64,000 nt of DNA from JBDGYW01 sp964580055 (lineage in GTDB: Bacteria; Gemmatimonadota; Gemmatimonadetes; Gemmatimonadales; GWC2-71-9): positions 1-64,000 of the forward strand of contig CAZOJI010000004.1 in assembly GCA_964580055.1 (NCBI GenBank). The letters are read 5' to 3'. The position numbers and the translations under genes are program-made. This document shows, one piece after another, positions 7,762 to 17,432 of the stretch; positions within the stretch are counted from its first letter, which is position 1; each line of letters begins with the position of its first letter. The notes below the pieces were generated by a model that ran no database searches, was not told where the DNA came from, and saw only the letters and a list, made by a program, of their open reading frames with translations.

Positions 7762-9126
7762 ATGCGAAGGCCGTTGGACGAGAGACTGCTCAGTCACCTC
7801 GTTGCCACCGGGATATTCGATCCGCCTGGTCTGGCACTATTGGCCATAAGCGGAGGTCCGGACTCCGTGGCACTGCTTGATTTGATGAGTCGTGTGAGGG
7901 AAGATGTCGGTTTGACGCTCGCCACTGCGCACATCGTTCACGGGATCTCCAAGGAGGCCACGGATTTCGTCACCAATATCGAGGCTTTATCCAACGCATA
8001 TGGGCTTCCCCTATACATTGAGGAGTTGCAGCTGGGTCCGCGTGCATCGGAGACGCTGGCGCGGCGTGAACGGTACCGGGCGCTGCGCTCGATTCAAACA
8101 GCACTGGGCGCTCCTTATCTAGTCACGGCGCACCACGGTGATGATCAGATAGAAACGGTGTTGTACCGATTCCTGCGCGGCACGGGGATCAGCGGGCTCG
8201 CAGGGATACCGGCGTCGGGACCCGATGGTCTCGTGCGCCCTCTGCTGCGATTCCGGAGGTTGGACCTCGAGGGATGGTTGGAATACCGTTTCCCAGATCC
8301 CGATGTGGGGCCCACCATCTTCGACGATCCCGCCAATGCTGATCCCAGACATGATCGTTCGTGGCTGCGTCACGAGCTATTGCCCGTGCTCCGGGAGCGC
8401 TTTGGCCCAAGTCTGGATTCGCGAATCGCCGATGTGGGCACCCATGCTGTTATGGAAAACGCTGCCTGGACGGCGCTGCTGAATAACCTGTCGGAGCTTG
8501 CATTCCGCCGTGATTCCTGGTCGTTCGAGGTTGCCCGCGCACCGTTGGCGCGGTATGATAAACTGTTGTCAGAAAGGATCTTGCGTGCTGCCGGGCGGGA
8601 GGTCGGCTGTCGGCTTGCCCGTAATCAGGCTACTCGACTGCTACAGTTTGCGATCACGGGTTCGAGCGGCCGCCGAATGGAGTTGGGGGCGGGTTGGGAG
8701 GCAGTGATCGTATTCGACAGGATCGTGGTGCACAAGACGCTGGAGTTGAAGGCGCCGAGATTTCGGCGTGTCGACTTCGTGGACCGTGGGGAGGGCATGT
8801 TGGTTTGGGATGCCTGGGAGTTCATTTGGCAAAGCGAAAATGCTGGGGCTACCAAGCGTGACTCAAATCCCACATGGATTACGTACGGTCCTGTTGAGTT
8901 CAGGGCACCCGAAGCTGGCGACAAGATCATGCCTTTGGGTGGCGTTGGATCGAGGAAAGTGCGCAGGGTTTTGGGGGAAGCTCGGGTCCCGGCGCACGAC
9001 AGAGACCGATTCCCGGTCGTTGCGCGCGGTCCGGACGTTCTCTGGCTGCCGGGCATCTGCCGCTCCAACAGAGCAGTACCCGAGTTCGGAGAGCCGGCAA
9101 TGAGATTGGAGGCCCGTGCCGGTTGA
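7762..9126 (+). CDS. tilS: tRNA(Ile)-lysidine synthase
   Basis: ATP-dependent enzyme that attaches lysine to C34 of tRNA-Ile(CAU), switching its reading from AUG to AUA. PP-loop SGGPDS at residues 30-35, then the TilS signature HHGDDQIETVLYRFLRGTG, and a C-terminal TilS domain with PLGGVGSRKVRRVLGEA and WLPGICRSNRA. 454 residues is normal for the long form. The ATG at 7762 is the first that fits the family N-terminus (MRRPLDERLL). It overlaps hpt by 11 nt in the widely conserved order tilS-hpt-ftsH. Confidence 0.94.
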   Translation: MRRPLDERLLSHLVATGIFDPPGLALLAISGGPDSVALLDLMSRVREDVGLTLATAHIVHGISKEATDFVTNIEALSNAYGLPLYIEELQLGPRASETLARRERYRALRSIQTALGAPYLVTAHHGDDQIETVLYRFLRGTGISGLAGIPASGPDGLVRPLLRFRRLDLEGWLEYRFPDPDVGPTIFDDPANADPRHDRSWLRHELLPVLRERFGPSLDSRIADVGTHAVMENAAWTALLNNLSELAFRRDSWSFEVARAPLARYDKLLSERILRAAGREVGCRLARNQATRLLQFAITGSSGRRMELGAGWEAVIVFDRIVVHKTLELKAPRFRRVDFVDRGEGMLVWDAWEFIWQSENAGATKRDSNPTWITYGPVEFRAPEAGDKIMPLGGVGSRKVRRVLGEARVPAHDRDRFPVVARGPDVLWLPGICRSNRAVPEFGEPAMRLEARAG

Positions 9127-9676
9127 AGCGGGTGGGGGCAGAGCACTGGAGTCGCTGGGGACGCTGATACTCGATCAGGATACGATTCAGCGGCGGGTCC
9201 GGGAACTTGGACGCGAAATAAGTGAATATTATGAGTCAGGGGATTTACTCCTGATCGGTCTGCTCAAAGGGAGTTTTATTTTCCTTGCAGATCTGGTGCG
9301 CAGTATATCACGGCCGCACAAGGTAGATTTCTGTGTGGTTTCGTCGTACGGATCGGGAACCGAGTCGAGTGGGCGGCTAACGCTGCATTACGACCCGGAG
9401 ATCGATATGGAGGGGCAGCACGTTCTCTTGGTTGAGGACGTGATCGAGACGGGGAATACGCTCAATCAACTGGCCGAAGCGTTCGCGGAGCGCGGCCCAA
9501 AGAGTATCGAAATCGTTGCGTTGTTACACAAACGCGTTTCGGAAACGATGCGACCGGAGCCGCGGTTCGTGGGCTTCGATGCCCCAACGGATTTCCTGGT
9601 TGGGTACGGTTTGGATCACGACGAGAGATATCGTCATTTACCGTTTGTTGCGACACTGAAGGGACAAAATGGCTGA
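9116..9676 (+). CDS. hpt: Hypoxanthine phosphoribosyltransferase
   Basis: Purine salvage: hypoxanthine or guanine plus PRPP gives IMP or GMP. The 186-residue type I phosphoribosyltransferase fold shows the PRPP-binding loop VLLVEDVIETGNTL, the flexible-loop segment SSYGSGTESSGR and the C-terminal DFLVGYGLDHDERYRHLP. The start is GTG at 9116 inside the end of tilS, with GGAGG at suitable spacing. The coding sequence overlaps ftsH by 8 nt, so the three genes are translationally linked. Confidence 0.94.
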   Translation: MPVEAGGGRALESLGTLILDQDTIQRRVRELGREISEYYESGDLLLIGLLKGSFIFLADLVRSISRPHKVDFCVVSSYGSGTESSGRLTLHYDPEIDMEGQHVLLVEDVIETGNTLNQLAEAFAERGPKSIEIVALLHKRVSETMRPEPRFVGFDAPTDFLVGYGLDHDERYRHLPFVATLKGQNG

Positions 9677-11651
9677 GCGTTTGCCGCCCAAGAAACCTGG
9701 CTTTGGGGGAATGAGCAAGAACTTGATGTTCTGGCCGCTCATCTTCCTGGTCGGTCTGTTTCTATGGAATACGTTGGGGAACCGGTCTCAGGAACGCACT
9801 GAGGTTCCTTATTCCCTGTTCGCCGCAGAGCTGGAGCGAAACAACGTTGCCCAGGTCGAGATAACGAATGGGAAGCTGGTCGAAGGGGACTTCAAACAGG
9901 GGATTTCCTACGAAGGCGGGGATGTCGTGCAATTCACGACGATTCTGCCTATCCAGGATTCGGAAACCCTTTTCCAGAGGATAGAGCAGCAGAACATCCC
10001 CATATCGGCGAAAGAACCCAAGGAGTCGTTCGGCACGTTGCTTTTCGGGTTGCTTCCCTGGGTCATACTCATCGGCCTCTGGATATTCTTCTTCCGGCAG
10101 GTGCAACAGGGTGGAAACCGGGCGTTCTCGTTCGGCAAGTCCAAGGCGAAGCTACTCACGGGCGACACTCCGAAAGTGACCTTCCAGGACGTTGCCGGGG
10201 CAGACGAGGCGAAAGTGGAACTGGAAGAAGTGATCGAGTTCCTGAAGGACCCGCAGAAATTCCAGCGTTTGGGTGGACGCCTCCCGAAAGGTGTGCTCCT
10301 GCTCGGCTCGCCGGGCACGGGCAAAACCCTGCTCGCCCGCGCTGTCGCTGGAGAGGCCGGGCGGCCGTTCTTCCAGATGTCGGGTTCCGACTTCGTGGAG
10401 ATGTTCGTGGGTGTTGGAGCATCCCGCGTTCGCGATCTGTTCGAACAAGGTAAAGCGCACGCCCCGTGTATCATCTTCATTGACGAAATCGATGCCGTGG
10501 GGCGTCACCGCGGTGCCGGACTCGGAGGAGGTCACGACGAGCGTGAACAGACGCTGAATCAACTCCTGGTCGAGATGGACGGGTTCGAGTCCAACGAAGG
10601 CGTGATCCTGCTGGCCGCTACGAACCGCCCGGATGTTCTGGACCCCGCCTTGTTGCGGCCAGGGCGCTTCGATCGTCAGGTCGTGGTCGACATGCCGGAC
10701 GTGCGCGGTCGCGAGATGATTCTCAAAGTACACGTGCGTAAGATACCTCTGGCCGGTTCAGTGAAGCTGGATACGATTGCCAAGGCGACCCCAGGCCTCG
10801 CGGGAGCGGATCTCGCAAACATTGTCAACGAAGCTGCGCTGCTGGCGGCGCGGCGTGACAAACCCGCGGTCGACATGGTGGACCTGGAGGGCGCGAAGGA
10901 CAAGGTCATGCTCGGAGTAGAGCGGAAGAGCATGGTCATCACCGACGAAGAGCGAAAACTGACGGCATATCACGAGGCTGGGCATGCTCTCGTTGCCGTC
11001 CAGGTGCCAGGTCAGGATCCGGTGCACAAAGTGACGATCGTTCCCAGGGGAAGGGCCCTGGGACTGACATTTTCACTGCCTGAAGAAGACCGCCACAACC
11101 ACACCAAGGAGTACATTGTCGGCAAGCTGGCCACCGCGTATGGAGGCCGAGTAGCGGAGGAGCTCGTATTTGGTCGTGAAAAAGTCACGACCGGGGCGGC
11201 TCAGGATATTCAACACGCCACGGAACTGGCTCGCAACATGGTGATGCGCTTCGGGATGAGTGACGCCATCGGCCCCGTGGCGGTCGGAGACCAAGAACAC
11301 CAGGTGTTCCTCGGCAGAGAGTTCGCTCAGCACAGGGAGGTTTCCGACAAGACGGCCGAGTTGGTGGACACGGAGGTCAAGAGGGTTCTGGAGGAATCCT
11401 ATGATCGTGCCCGCGATATCCTCCAGAATGACCTAGACTTGCTGCACCGGATGGCCCAAGCTCTCTTGGAGCGGGAGACACTCGACCGCAGCGAAGTGCG
11501 GCTTCTCGTGGAGGGTAAGGAATTGCCGGAGCCGCATCAAGACTTGGGTGCGGGCATCGATGAACTGCTTCCAAAATCCCCCAGCAAGGAAAAACCTGGC
11601 GCCGACGGCGGCGTTCTGGGGACGCCACCGGCAGAACCGGCCGGGGCGTGA
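9669..11651 (+). CDS. ftsH: ATP-dependent zinc metalloprotease FtsH
   Basis: Membrane-anchored AAA+ protease for membrane and regulatory protein turnover. Two membrane helices flank a periplasmic domain (LMFWPLIFLVGLFLW near 17-31 and LLFGLLPWVILIGLWIFFF near 122-140). Walker A is GSPGTGKT (213-220), with Ser where most FtsH proteins have Pro. Walker B is FIDEID (near 270), the second region of homology is ATNRPDVLDPALLRPGRFDR, and the zinc site is HEAGH (435-439). 660 residues is typical. Its stop shares bases with the folP start (TGATG). Confidence 0.96.
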   Translation: MAERLPPKKPGFGGMSKNLMFWPLIFLVGLFLWNTLGNRSQERTEVPYSLFAAELERNNVAQVEITNGKLVEGDFKQGISYEGGDVVQFTTILPIQDSETLFQRIEQQNIPISAKEPKESFGTLLFGLLPWVILIGLWIFFFRQVQQGGNRAFSFGKSKAKLLTGDTPKVTFQDVAGADEAKVELEEVIEFLKDPQKFQRLGGRLPKGVLLLGSPGTGKTLLARAVAGEAGRPFFQMSGSDFVEMFVGVGASRVRDLFEQGKAHAPCIIFIDEIDAVGRHRGAGLGGGHDEREQTLNQLLVEMDGFESNEGVILLAATNRPDVLDPALLRPGRFDRQVVVDMPDVRGREMILKVHVRKIPLAGSVKLDTIAKATPGLAGADLANIVNEAALLAARRDKPAVDMVDLEGAKDKVMLGVERKSMVITDEERKLTAYHEAGHALVAVQVPGQDPVHKVTIVPRGRALGLTFSLPEEDRHNHTKEYIVGKLATAYGGRVAEELVFGREKVTTGAAQDIQHATELARNMVMRFGMSDAIGPVAVGDQEHQVFLGREFAQHREVSDKTAELVDTEVKRVLEESYDRARDILQNDLDLLHRMAQALLERETLDRSEVRLLVEGKELPEPHQDLGAGIDELLPKSPSKEKPGADGGVLGTPPAEPAGA

Positions 11652-12820
11652 TGATACGCCCCCTCGCATCGCGTGAGCCCGGGGCCGTTCGGGAAGCGCT
11701 GGTGCGACGGGGCTTCCCCAAGAACCGGGCCATATCAGCAGCGGAAGGGCTGCGGCCCGTCACACTTGTGTTCGAGGAAATCTCAGCCGCAACCTCGGAG
11801 CGCGTTTCGCGCATCGCTCTCTTCTGCGGACTTGACGTGGTGTCGGGCGACGATTGGGCGCTGATCTCGGGCTCTGCGACCAGGATCGGTGCGCTGACTC
11901 GTTCGGGAGCCAACGATCTGCCGCAGTCTTTGATGGAAGAGATCTTCGATTATTTGCGGAGTATCGAGACCTGGCGTGGCTTATGGCGCACAGCGCGGGG
12001 AACGGTTGGTTTCGGCGGTCCAAGAGTCGTAGGAATTCTGAATGTCACGCCCGATTCCTTCAGTGATGGCGGCATGTTTCTCGATCCCGTCGACGCGATA
12101 TCGCATGCGGGAGAACTGGTCGAGGCCGGTGCTGACATGATCGATGTCGGAGGCGAATCTACCCGTCCTGGGAACCCCGGGGGGATCTCCGTAGAAGAGG
12201 AATGGAATAGGATGCGAGAAGTCATCGGGGCTCTCGCGCGCGATCATCCAACACTTCCGGTGAGCGTTGACACGGTCAAGTCGGAGATTGCCCGGCGTGC
12301 TCTCGACGCTGGCGCGTGGGTAGTGAACGACGTCTCCACACTGCGTCTGGATCCGGCCATTGCTGAGGTGTGTGCGGAATACGAGGCCGGGCTTGTGCTT
12401 AACCATTCCAGGGGTTCTTTCTCTGACATGGCTGGGTATGAGGAGGCCGATTACCACGACGTGACCGCGGAAACTGCGGGTGAGTTACTGGCTGCAGTAG
12501 AGGTGGCGGTGGATCGCGGCATGACGAGAGAGCAGATCGTACTAGATCCAGGACTGGGTTTTGCAAAAACACCGGAACAGAGCTTCGAACTGCTGCGAGA
12601 GTTGCCATATTTGGTATCGTTCGGCCTTCCAGTTATGGTGGGGCCCTCGCGCAAACGGTTCTTGGGGACGATAACGGGAAGAGATGTTGCTGAACGAGAT
12701 ACAGCCACCGCCGCCGCTTGTGTTGCGGCATTCTTGAGGGGCGCACATTTGTTTCGCGTGCACAACGTGCGGCAGGTGAAGGAGGCGCTCGCCGTGGCCG
12801 AGAAGGTTAGGAGCGCGTAG
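11651..12820 (+). CDS. folP: Dihydropteroate synthase with extra N-terminal domain
   Basis: Condenses para-aminobenzoate with hydroxymethyl-dihydropterin pyrophosphate in folate synthesis. The catalytic TIM barrel occupies residues about 125-389, with GILNVTPDSFSDGG, DVGGESTRPG, SVDTVKSEIA, LDPGLGFAKT and GPSRKRFLG. Most bacterial FolP proteins are about 270-280 residues; this one has about 120 extra N-terminal residues of unknown role (includes SGDDWALISGSATRIGALTR). The ATG at 11651 overlaps the ftsH stop; a GTG one codon earlier is also possible. The stop overlaps dacA (TAGTG). Confidence 0.93.
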   Translation: MIRPLASREPGAVREALVRRGFPKNRAISAAEGLRPVTLVFEEISAATSERVSRIALFCGLDVVSGDDWALISGSATRIGALTRSGANDLPQSLMEEIFDYLRSIETWRGLWRTARGTVGFGGPRVVGILNVTPDSFSDGGMFLDPVDAISHAGELVEAGADMIDVGGESTRPGNPGGISVEEEWNRMREVIGALARDHPTLPVSVDTVKSEIARRALDAGAWVVNDVSTLRLDPAIAEVCAEYEAGLVLNHSRGSFSDMAGYEEADYHDVTAETAGELLAAVEVAVDRGMTREQIVLDPGLGFAKTPEQSFELLRELPYLVSFGLPVMVGPSRKRFLGTITGRDVAERDTATAAACVAAFLRGAHLFRVHNVRQVKEALAVAEKVRSA

Positions 12821-13623
12821 TGTTCTTCGAACCGCTGCCGTTCGTCACCCCCGGTTTTCGAGATGTCGTCGAGATCCTGATCGTCGCATTTCTGATATAT
12901 AGGCTGCTCCTGTTTCTAGCCGGGACGAGGGCTCTCCAGATTCTGTTGGGTTTGATATTCCTGGTGTTGGTCTATTTTCTGGCCGTTATGCTGAAACTGG
13001 ATCTCATCACGGCATTGCTCGGGTTCGTGTTTACCTATGGCGCATTTGCTGCGGTGGTGGTTTTCCAGCCGGAACTCCGGCAGGGATTTTCCAGAATGGG
13101 CAGGTCTCGTGCGATACGGCTGCTAACTCAGACGAAGGACCGGGCAGTGGGCGACGAAATTGTGGCGGCGGTCGGCAAGCTGGCGCGCACGGGTACTGGA
13201 GCCATAATCGCAGTTGAAGGAGAGGTGCCACTCAACGACTACATCGAATCCGGCACCGAGATGAAGGCAGACGTTACCTCTGCCCTTCTGGCAACGATCT
13301 TCACGCCGTATTCGCCACTGCACGATGGTGCGGTGATAATAAGGGGAGATCAGATACTGGCGGCCGGTGCCGTGTTGCCGCTCACCCAGTTCCCGGTCAC
13401 AGACAAGTCACTCGGCACGCGCCACAGAGCTGCGTTGGGTTTGTCCGAGGAGACGGATTCCTTGGTGATAGTCGTGTCCGAAGAGACCTCGAAGATATCG
13501 ATTGCTTCACGAGGCATGCTGCGCAGAGGGGTGAACTCCGAGCAACTGCGCGATGCTCTCTCGGGGCGTTCAGAACTGGCCCTTGCACTCTCAGACGCTT
13601 CTAGTGAGGCTTCTCCAGCCTAA
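12820..13623 (+). CDS. dacA: Diadenylate cyclase, DacA/CdaA type
   Basis: Makes the second messenger c-di-AMP from two ATP. 267 residues: three N-terminal membrane helices (VVEILIVAFLIYRLLLFLAG, ILLGLIFLVLVYFLAVML, LLGFVFTYGAFAAVVVF) then a DAC domain with the catalytic DGA at 169-171 (SPLHDGAVII) and RHR at 201-203 (GTRHRAALG). All key residues are present. The usual partner cdaR (YbbR) is not adjacent, and glmM is not here. GTG start at 12820, overlapping folP. c-di-AMP usually controls potassium, osmotic balance and wall homeostasis. Confidence 0.94.
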   Translation: MFFEPLPFVTPGFRDVVEILIVAFLIYRLLLFLAGTRALQILLGLIFLVLVYFLAVMLKLDLITALLGFVFTYGAFAAVVVFQPELRQGFSRMGRSRAIRLLTQTKDRAVGDEIVAAVGKLARTGTGAIIAVEGEVPLNDYIESGTEMKADVTSALLATIFTPYSPLHDGAVIIRGDQILAAGAVLPLTQFPVTDKSLGTRHRAALGLSEETDSLVIVVSEETSKISIASRGMLRRGVNSEQLRDALSGRSELALALSDASSEASPA

Positions 13624-13643
13624 TACCCTGATTCACTACCGAA

Positions 13644-16106
13644 ATGACCGATTCCAAGAACGCAGCGCCCCCCTCGACGACGAGCGAGCTACCGACGCCC
13701 GAACGACCGCCCTACGTCGCGGCGCTGGTGGTATCTCTCGTTGTGCTCGCCGGGTACGTGTGGACTCTGGCCCCGACAGTGACTTTCTGGGACGCCGGCG
13801 AGTTCATTGCAACGTCGAAGATCCTAGGGATCCCACATCCGCCGGGAACACCATTGTTCATACTGATGATCAAGGTGTGGGCCCTGCTGATTCCAATTGG
13901 AGAGTACGCGTATCGTTCCAATCTCATGACTGCCGTGTTCAGCTCGGCGGCGGCCGGGTTCTGGTTCCTGCTAGTCGTACAAACACTCAGGATCGTCGAA
14001 GACAAGACAGGGAAGCGCGATCGCGTGTTCACAATGGGAGGGGCGGTGGCAGCCGCGCTCTTGTCGGCATTTGCCTTCACAGTGTGGCAGAATTCCAATG
14101 AAACAGAAGTCTACATGGTCGCTGCTTTCTCCATTGCCGCAACGGCGTGGCTGGCATGGCTTTGGAGGGAATCGCGTGGCAAACCGAGAGCGCCGCACCT
14201 GTTGTTGCTGGCGTTTTTTCTGGCAGCCATATCACTGGGCAACCATCTTCTCGCACTGCTGGTCGGACCTCCCCTCATAGTCTTCATGGCACATGTCATA
14301 AAGACGCAGCCCCTGGAACGTGAAGAGGACCGGCGGGTCGAGTGGGGCCAGTGGGCTGTGCTCGTCGGCGCATGGGCGCTCCTGATTGGCACCGGTCTTG
14401 GGAACACCAGCCTGCTGGCTCTTGGCGGCATCGTGTTCTTGCTCGCGGCGGCCTATGCTGCGGCGGTCGGTGGCGTCAGATTTGCCCTCGCACTCCTTTG
14501 CATTGCCTTGGTAGGTGCGTCCACATACCTGTTCCTCTACTTACGTTCCAATGTGGGGCCTTTCATCAACGAGGCAGATCCTTCGACCTGGAGCAATCTT
14601 TGGGATGTGATTCAGCGGAAGCAATACCCGCCGCGGTCGCCGATCGACAATCCCATATTCCCGTCCGGACCGGACAACCCTGGTAGGTCCCTAACGCTCA
14701 TTGGGCTGCAGATACAGAACTACCTGCAATACTTCGATTGGCAGTGGTCCAACGGTCTTGCAAAAACGACGCCCGTCTTCGCGCGTATTCGCCTCCCTTT
14801 CACACTGCTGTTCACTGCGCTCGGATTGTACGGTCTATCCGTCGTGAGGGAACGTGATCGCTCGATGTTCTGGCTGCTGCTGCTGATCTTCTTGACGACG
14901 GGTCCCGCACTGATGGGATACATGAACTTCAAGCCCGGTCACTCGCTGGCCTGGGACAGGTTTCCTGAAATCGACATGCACGAAGTGCGCGAACGCGACT
15001 ACTTCTTCACCGTGTCATTCCAGGCCTGGGGTATCCTGGCGGGAGTGGGATTAGTTGGTTTCTACAGGCGCATACGGGACTGGCTCAGCCAATCGGGCGA
15101 ACCTGGAGTCGTGGGACGCCTCGCCGCCGCCGTGCTTGGAATTGCATTACTCCCGTTCGTGCTGAACTTCAATGCCGCCAGCCGGCGCCATGGTCCCGAA
15201 GCCTACCTGGCACGGGATTTCTCTTACAACGTGCTTCAATCTGCGGAACCGTACGGCATAGTCTTCACCAACGGTGATAACGACACGTTCCCGTTGTGGT
15301 ACCTGCAAGAGGTCGAAGGAATCCGCCAGGACGTGTCGGTCGTGAACCTCTCGCTTGGGAACACAGACTGGTACATACGGCAGCTGCGCGACAACCCTGT
15401 TCGCGAGTTCGATCCCGAACAGGCTCCATGGTTTGCACATCTTGTGCCTGACAGCTTACCGCCTCGGTTGCACTCTCTGACGGACGCTCAGGTCTCAGGT
15501 CTTCAGGCGCAGCTCCTGCGTACATCGATCGACTACCAGCCAGGCCTGATCTCCAAGATTTATGAATCGGGCACGCCGCTATATGTCAAGGACATGCTCG
15601 TGCTGAGGTTGATTACCGAGAACTGGAGGCATCGTCCCATCTACTTCTCGTTGACGGCGGGAGCCGGAAACTACGTGAGTCTCGAGGACTATTTCACACA
15701 ACAGGCCATTCTGTTTCGTCTCAACGTCGCCGAAGCACCCGACAGTTCACGATTGCAACCGGGCATCATGGGAGTCCCTGTCGACATTCCGCGCTCTGAT
15801 TCGCTCATATGGGGTATCTATCGCTATGCCGGGCTTCTGGAGGCCGATGAACTCGACCTCGATCCCACCAATCGCAATATCGCGACCAATCTGAGCTATG
15901 CGATCTTTTCATTGGGACAGGCTTACATGCTTGCGGGCGACCAGGAAAAGAGCCTCATGAACCTGCGGCGGGCAAACCATCTTTCTCCTTCGGCTCAAGC
16001 CGAGTCGATCATAAGAAGTATGGAGGATGCGGGTCAGGCAATCATGCAGGATACTGCGATTTTCGGAGACTCGGTCTCCGGAGATACCGTTGGGAACGAT
16101 CAGTAG
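13644..16106 (+). CDS. DUF2723 polytopic membrane protein, probable glycosyltransferase
   Basis: 820 residues. The DUF2723 region (about 20-190) has TLAPTVTFWDAGEFIA and GIPHPPGTPLFILM, with an early Asp-Glu pair in the first outside loop as in GT-C glycosyltransferases. About ten membrane helices follow to residue 500, then a soluble domain, with a TPR-like segment near 745-800. The family includes TMEM260, a protein O-mannosyltransferase in animals; the bacterial substrate is unknown. It ends with an acidic tail. It follows dacA by 20 nt, and 136 bp then precede yggS, so it may close the upstream operon. Confidence 0.88.
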   Translation: MTDSKNAAPPSTTSELPTPERPPYVAALVVSLVVLAGYVWTLAPTVTFWDAGEFIATSKILGIPHPPGTPLFILMIKVWALLIPIGEYAYRSNLMTAVFSSAAAGFWFLLVVQTLRIVEDKTGKRDRVFTMGGAVAAALLSAFAFTVWQNSNETEVYMVAAFSIAATAWLAWLWRESRGKPRAPHLLLLAFFLAAISLGNHLLALLVGPPLIVFMAHVIKTQPLEREEDRRVEWGQWAVLVGAWALLIGTGLGNTSLLALGGIVFLLAAAYAAAVGGVRFALALLCIALVGASTYLFLYLRSNVGPFINEADPSTWSNLWDVIQRKQYPPRSPIDNPIFPSGPDNPGRSLTLIGLQIQNYLQYFDWQWSNGLAKTTPVFARIRLPFTLLFTALGLYGLSVVRERDRSMFWLLLLIFLTTGPALMGYMNFKPGHSLAWDRFPEIDMHEVRERDYFFTVSFQAWGILAGVGLVGFYRRIRDWLSQSGEPGVVGRLAAAVLGIALLPFVLNFNAASRRHGPEAYLARDFSYNVLQSAEPYGIVFTNGDNDTFPLWYLQEVEGIRQDVSVVNLSLGNTDWYIRQLRDNPVREFDPEQAPWFAHLVPDSLPPRLHSLTDAQVSGLQAQLLRTSIDYQPGLISKIYESGTPLYVKDMLVLRLITENWRHRPIYFSLTAGAGNYVSLEDYFTQQAILFRLNVAEAPDSSRLQPGIMGVPVDIPRSDSLIWGIYRYAGLLEADELDLDPTNRNIATNLSYAIFSLGQAYMLAGDQEKSLMNLRRANHLSPSAQAESIIRSMEDAGQAIMQDTAIFGDSVSGDTVGNDQ

Positions 16107-16205
16107 CCGATTGTCAAAGCTCACACGATCCAGGCGTCTGTGCAAAGGTCCTTCCGCACAACGAGAAACGTCATCGCGGATATTTGGCTACAGTAGCTGA
16201 ATCGC

Positions 16206-16234
16206 TTGTAGGGATGTGCGAGTCCGGCTAATTT
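16206..16234 (+). promoter_or_regulatory. Candidate promoter of yggS, giving a leaderless transcript
   Basis: TTGTAG (16206-16211), a 17-bp spacer and TAATTT (16229-16234) lie in the 136-bp gap after the DUF2723 gene. The -10 ends 8 nt before the ATG at 16243, where there is no well-spaced Shine-Dalgarno, so transcription would begin at or next to the start codon. Confidence 0.4.
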
Positions 16235-16242
16235 CCTAGGTT

Positions 16243-16938
16243 ATGAATTTTGCGGAGTTGCCGAGCAATCTCGCCCACGTGAGAGAGGAGATCACTCGCG
16301 TGCAGGAGCGCGCGGGTGTGCGTTCCGACGTGCGAATCGTTGCGGTGACCAAGGGGCATCCTCTGGCTGCTGTGGAGGCCGCCGCTGCTTGTGGAATCAC
16401 GGAGGTCGGCGAAAACCGAGTTCAAGAGGCGTTATCAAAACAAGATGCGGCGACGAATCTGCGAGTTTCATGGCACCTCATCGGACATCTGCAAACCAAC
16501 AAAGCAAAGCATGTGGCAGGCCGTTTCTCCATGGTGCAATCGGTTGACTCGGTAAAGGTGGCGGAAGCTCTCGCTCGAACGGTGGTGCGCAAAGGACGAG
16601 TGGATGACCCGCTCGCTGTTCTGCTTCAGGTGAATGTGGCGGAAGAGCCCCGGAAGAGTGGGTGCACGCCCGAAGGGGCGGGCGAGATTGCGTCGGCCAT
16701 TGTGGAAAACCCTGCGCTCGAACTCCGAGGCCTCATGACCATGGCACCGTTCGGCATAGATGAAAGTGAGCAGCGAAGGGTCTTTGGTTCATTGAGACAA
16801 TTGCGTGATCGTCTCGAAACGGAGGGCTATTATCTCCCAGAACTATCTATGGGAATGTCAAGTGATTTCCGGGCGGCAGTCGCCGAGGGGGCGACGATCA
16901 TACGGCTCGGGACCGTGCTTTTTGGGGAGCGTGCTTAA
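16243..16938 (+). CDS. yggS: YggS/PLPBP pyridoxal phosphate homeostasis protein
   Basis: Single-domain PLP-binding TIM barrel without known catalytic activity that controls PLP and amino-acid balance. 231 residues, the usual length. The PLP lysine is in AVTKGHPL (near 37); other signatures are EVGENRVQE, WHLIGHLQTNKAK, LRGLMTMAPF and LSMGMSSDF, the phosphate-binding loop. First gene of a long plus-strand run. The stop TAA overlaps the divIVA ATG by one base. Confidence 0.94.
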   Translation: MNFAELPSNLAHVREEITRVQERAGVRSDVRIVAVTKGHPLAAVEAAAACGITEVGENRVQEALSKQDAATNLRVSWHLIGHLQTNKAKHVAGRFSMVQSVDSVKVAEALARTVVRKGRVDDPLAVLLQVNVAEEPRKSGCTPEGAGEIASAIVENPALELRGLMTMAPFGIDESEQRRVFGSLRQLRDRLETEGYYLPELSMGMSSDFRAAVAEGATIIRLGTVLFGERA

Positions 16939-17432
16939 TGACTGATGAGGGATTTCGCCTTACACCGGTTGACGTGCGCGCTCAGGTGTTCGGCCGAGCG
17001 GCATGGGGGTACAGTACGGCGGCTGTCGAGGATTTTCGAGACCGTGTGGCTGAAGAGATGGAAAGACTTGCGCGAGAGCGGGTCGCGCTCGAAGAAAGAC
17101 TGCACAATTTCCGGGAGCAACTCAAATCTCTGCGCGAGCGCGAAAAGGCCATCAACGACGCGGTCATGATGGCCCAGGAACTCCGCGAAGGTACCAAAAA
17201 GGCGGCGGAGCAGGAGGCGGAGCTGATAATCCGCGAGGCGCACGCCAAGGCCGAGAACATCATCCAGGAGTCGCGTACTACCGAAGCGGCGTTGCGAAGG
17301 GACATCGAAGACGCACAGCATCAACTCACGACCTACCTTACGGCGTTTCGCCGTTTGCTCGATAGGCATCTGGCGGAGGTTGATGCTTTGGAGGCGCATG
17401 AGCGGGATGGTAGCCCGCCGGAGGTTGAATGA
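16938..17432 (+). CDS. divIVA: DivIVA-domain coiled-coil protein
   Basis: 164 residues. The N-terminal part RLTPVDVRAQVFGRAAWGYS followed by VEDFRDRVAEEMERL is the DivIVA lipid-binding head pattern. A long coiled coil with many Glu, Arg and Lys follows to residue about 155. DivIVA proteins sense curved membrane and place division or polar machinery. Gram-positive members sit next to division genes; here it sits between yggS and a nucleoside phosphorylase, with overlaps on both sides. Its polar-scaffold role fits the MglA block downstream, but that link is inference. Confidence 0.88.
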   Translation: MTDEGFRLTPVDVRAQVFGRAAWGYSTAAVEDFRDRVAEEMERLARERVALEERLHNFREQLKSLREREKAINDAVMMAQELREGTKKAAEQEAELIIREAHAKAENIIQESRTTEAALRRDIEDAQHQLTTYLTAFRRLLDRHLAEVDALEAHERDGSPPEVE

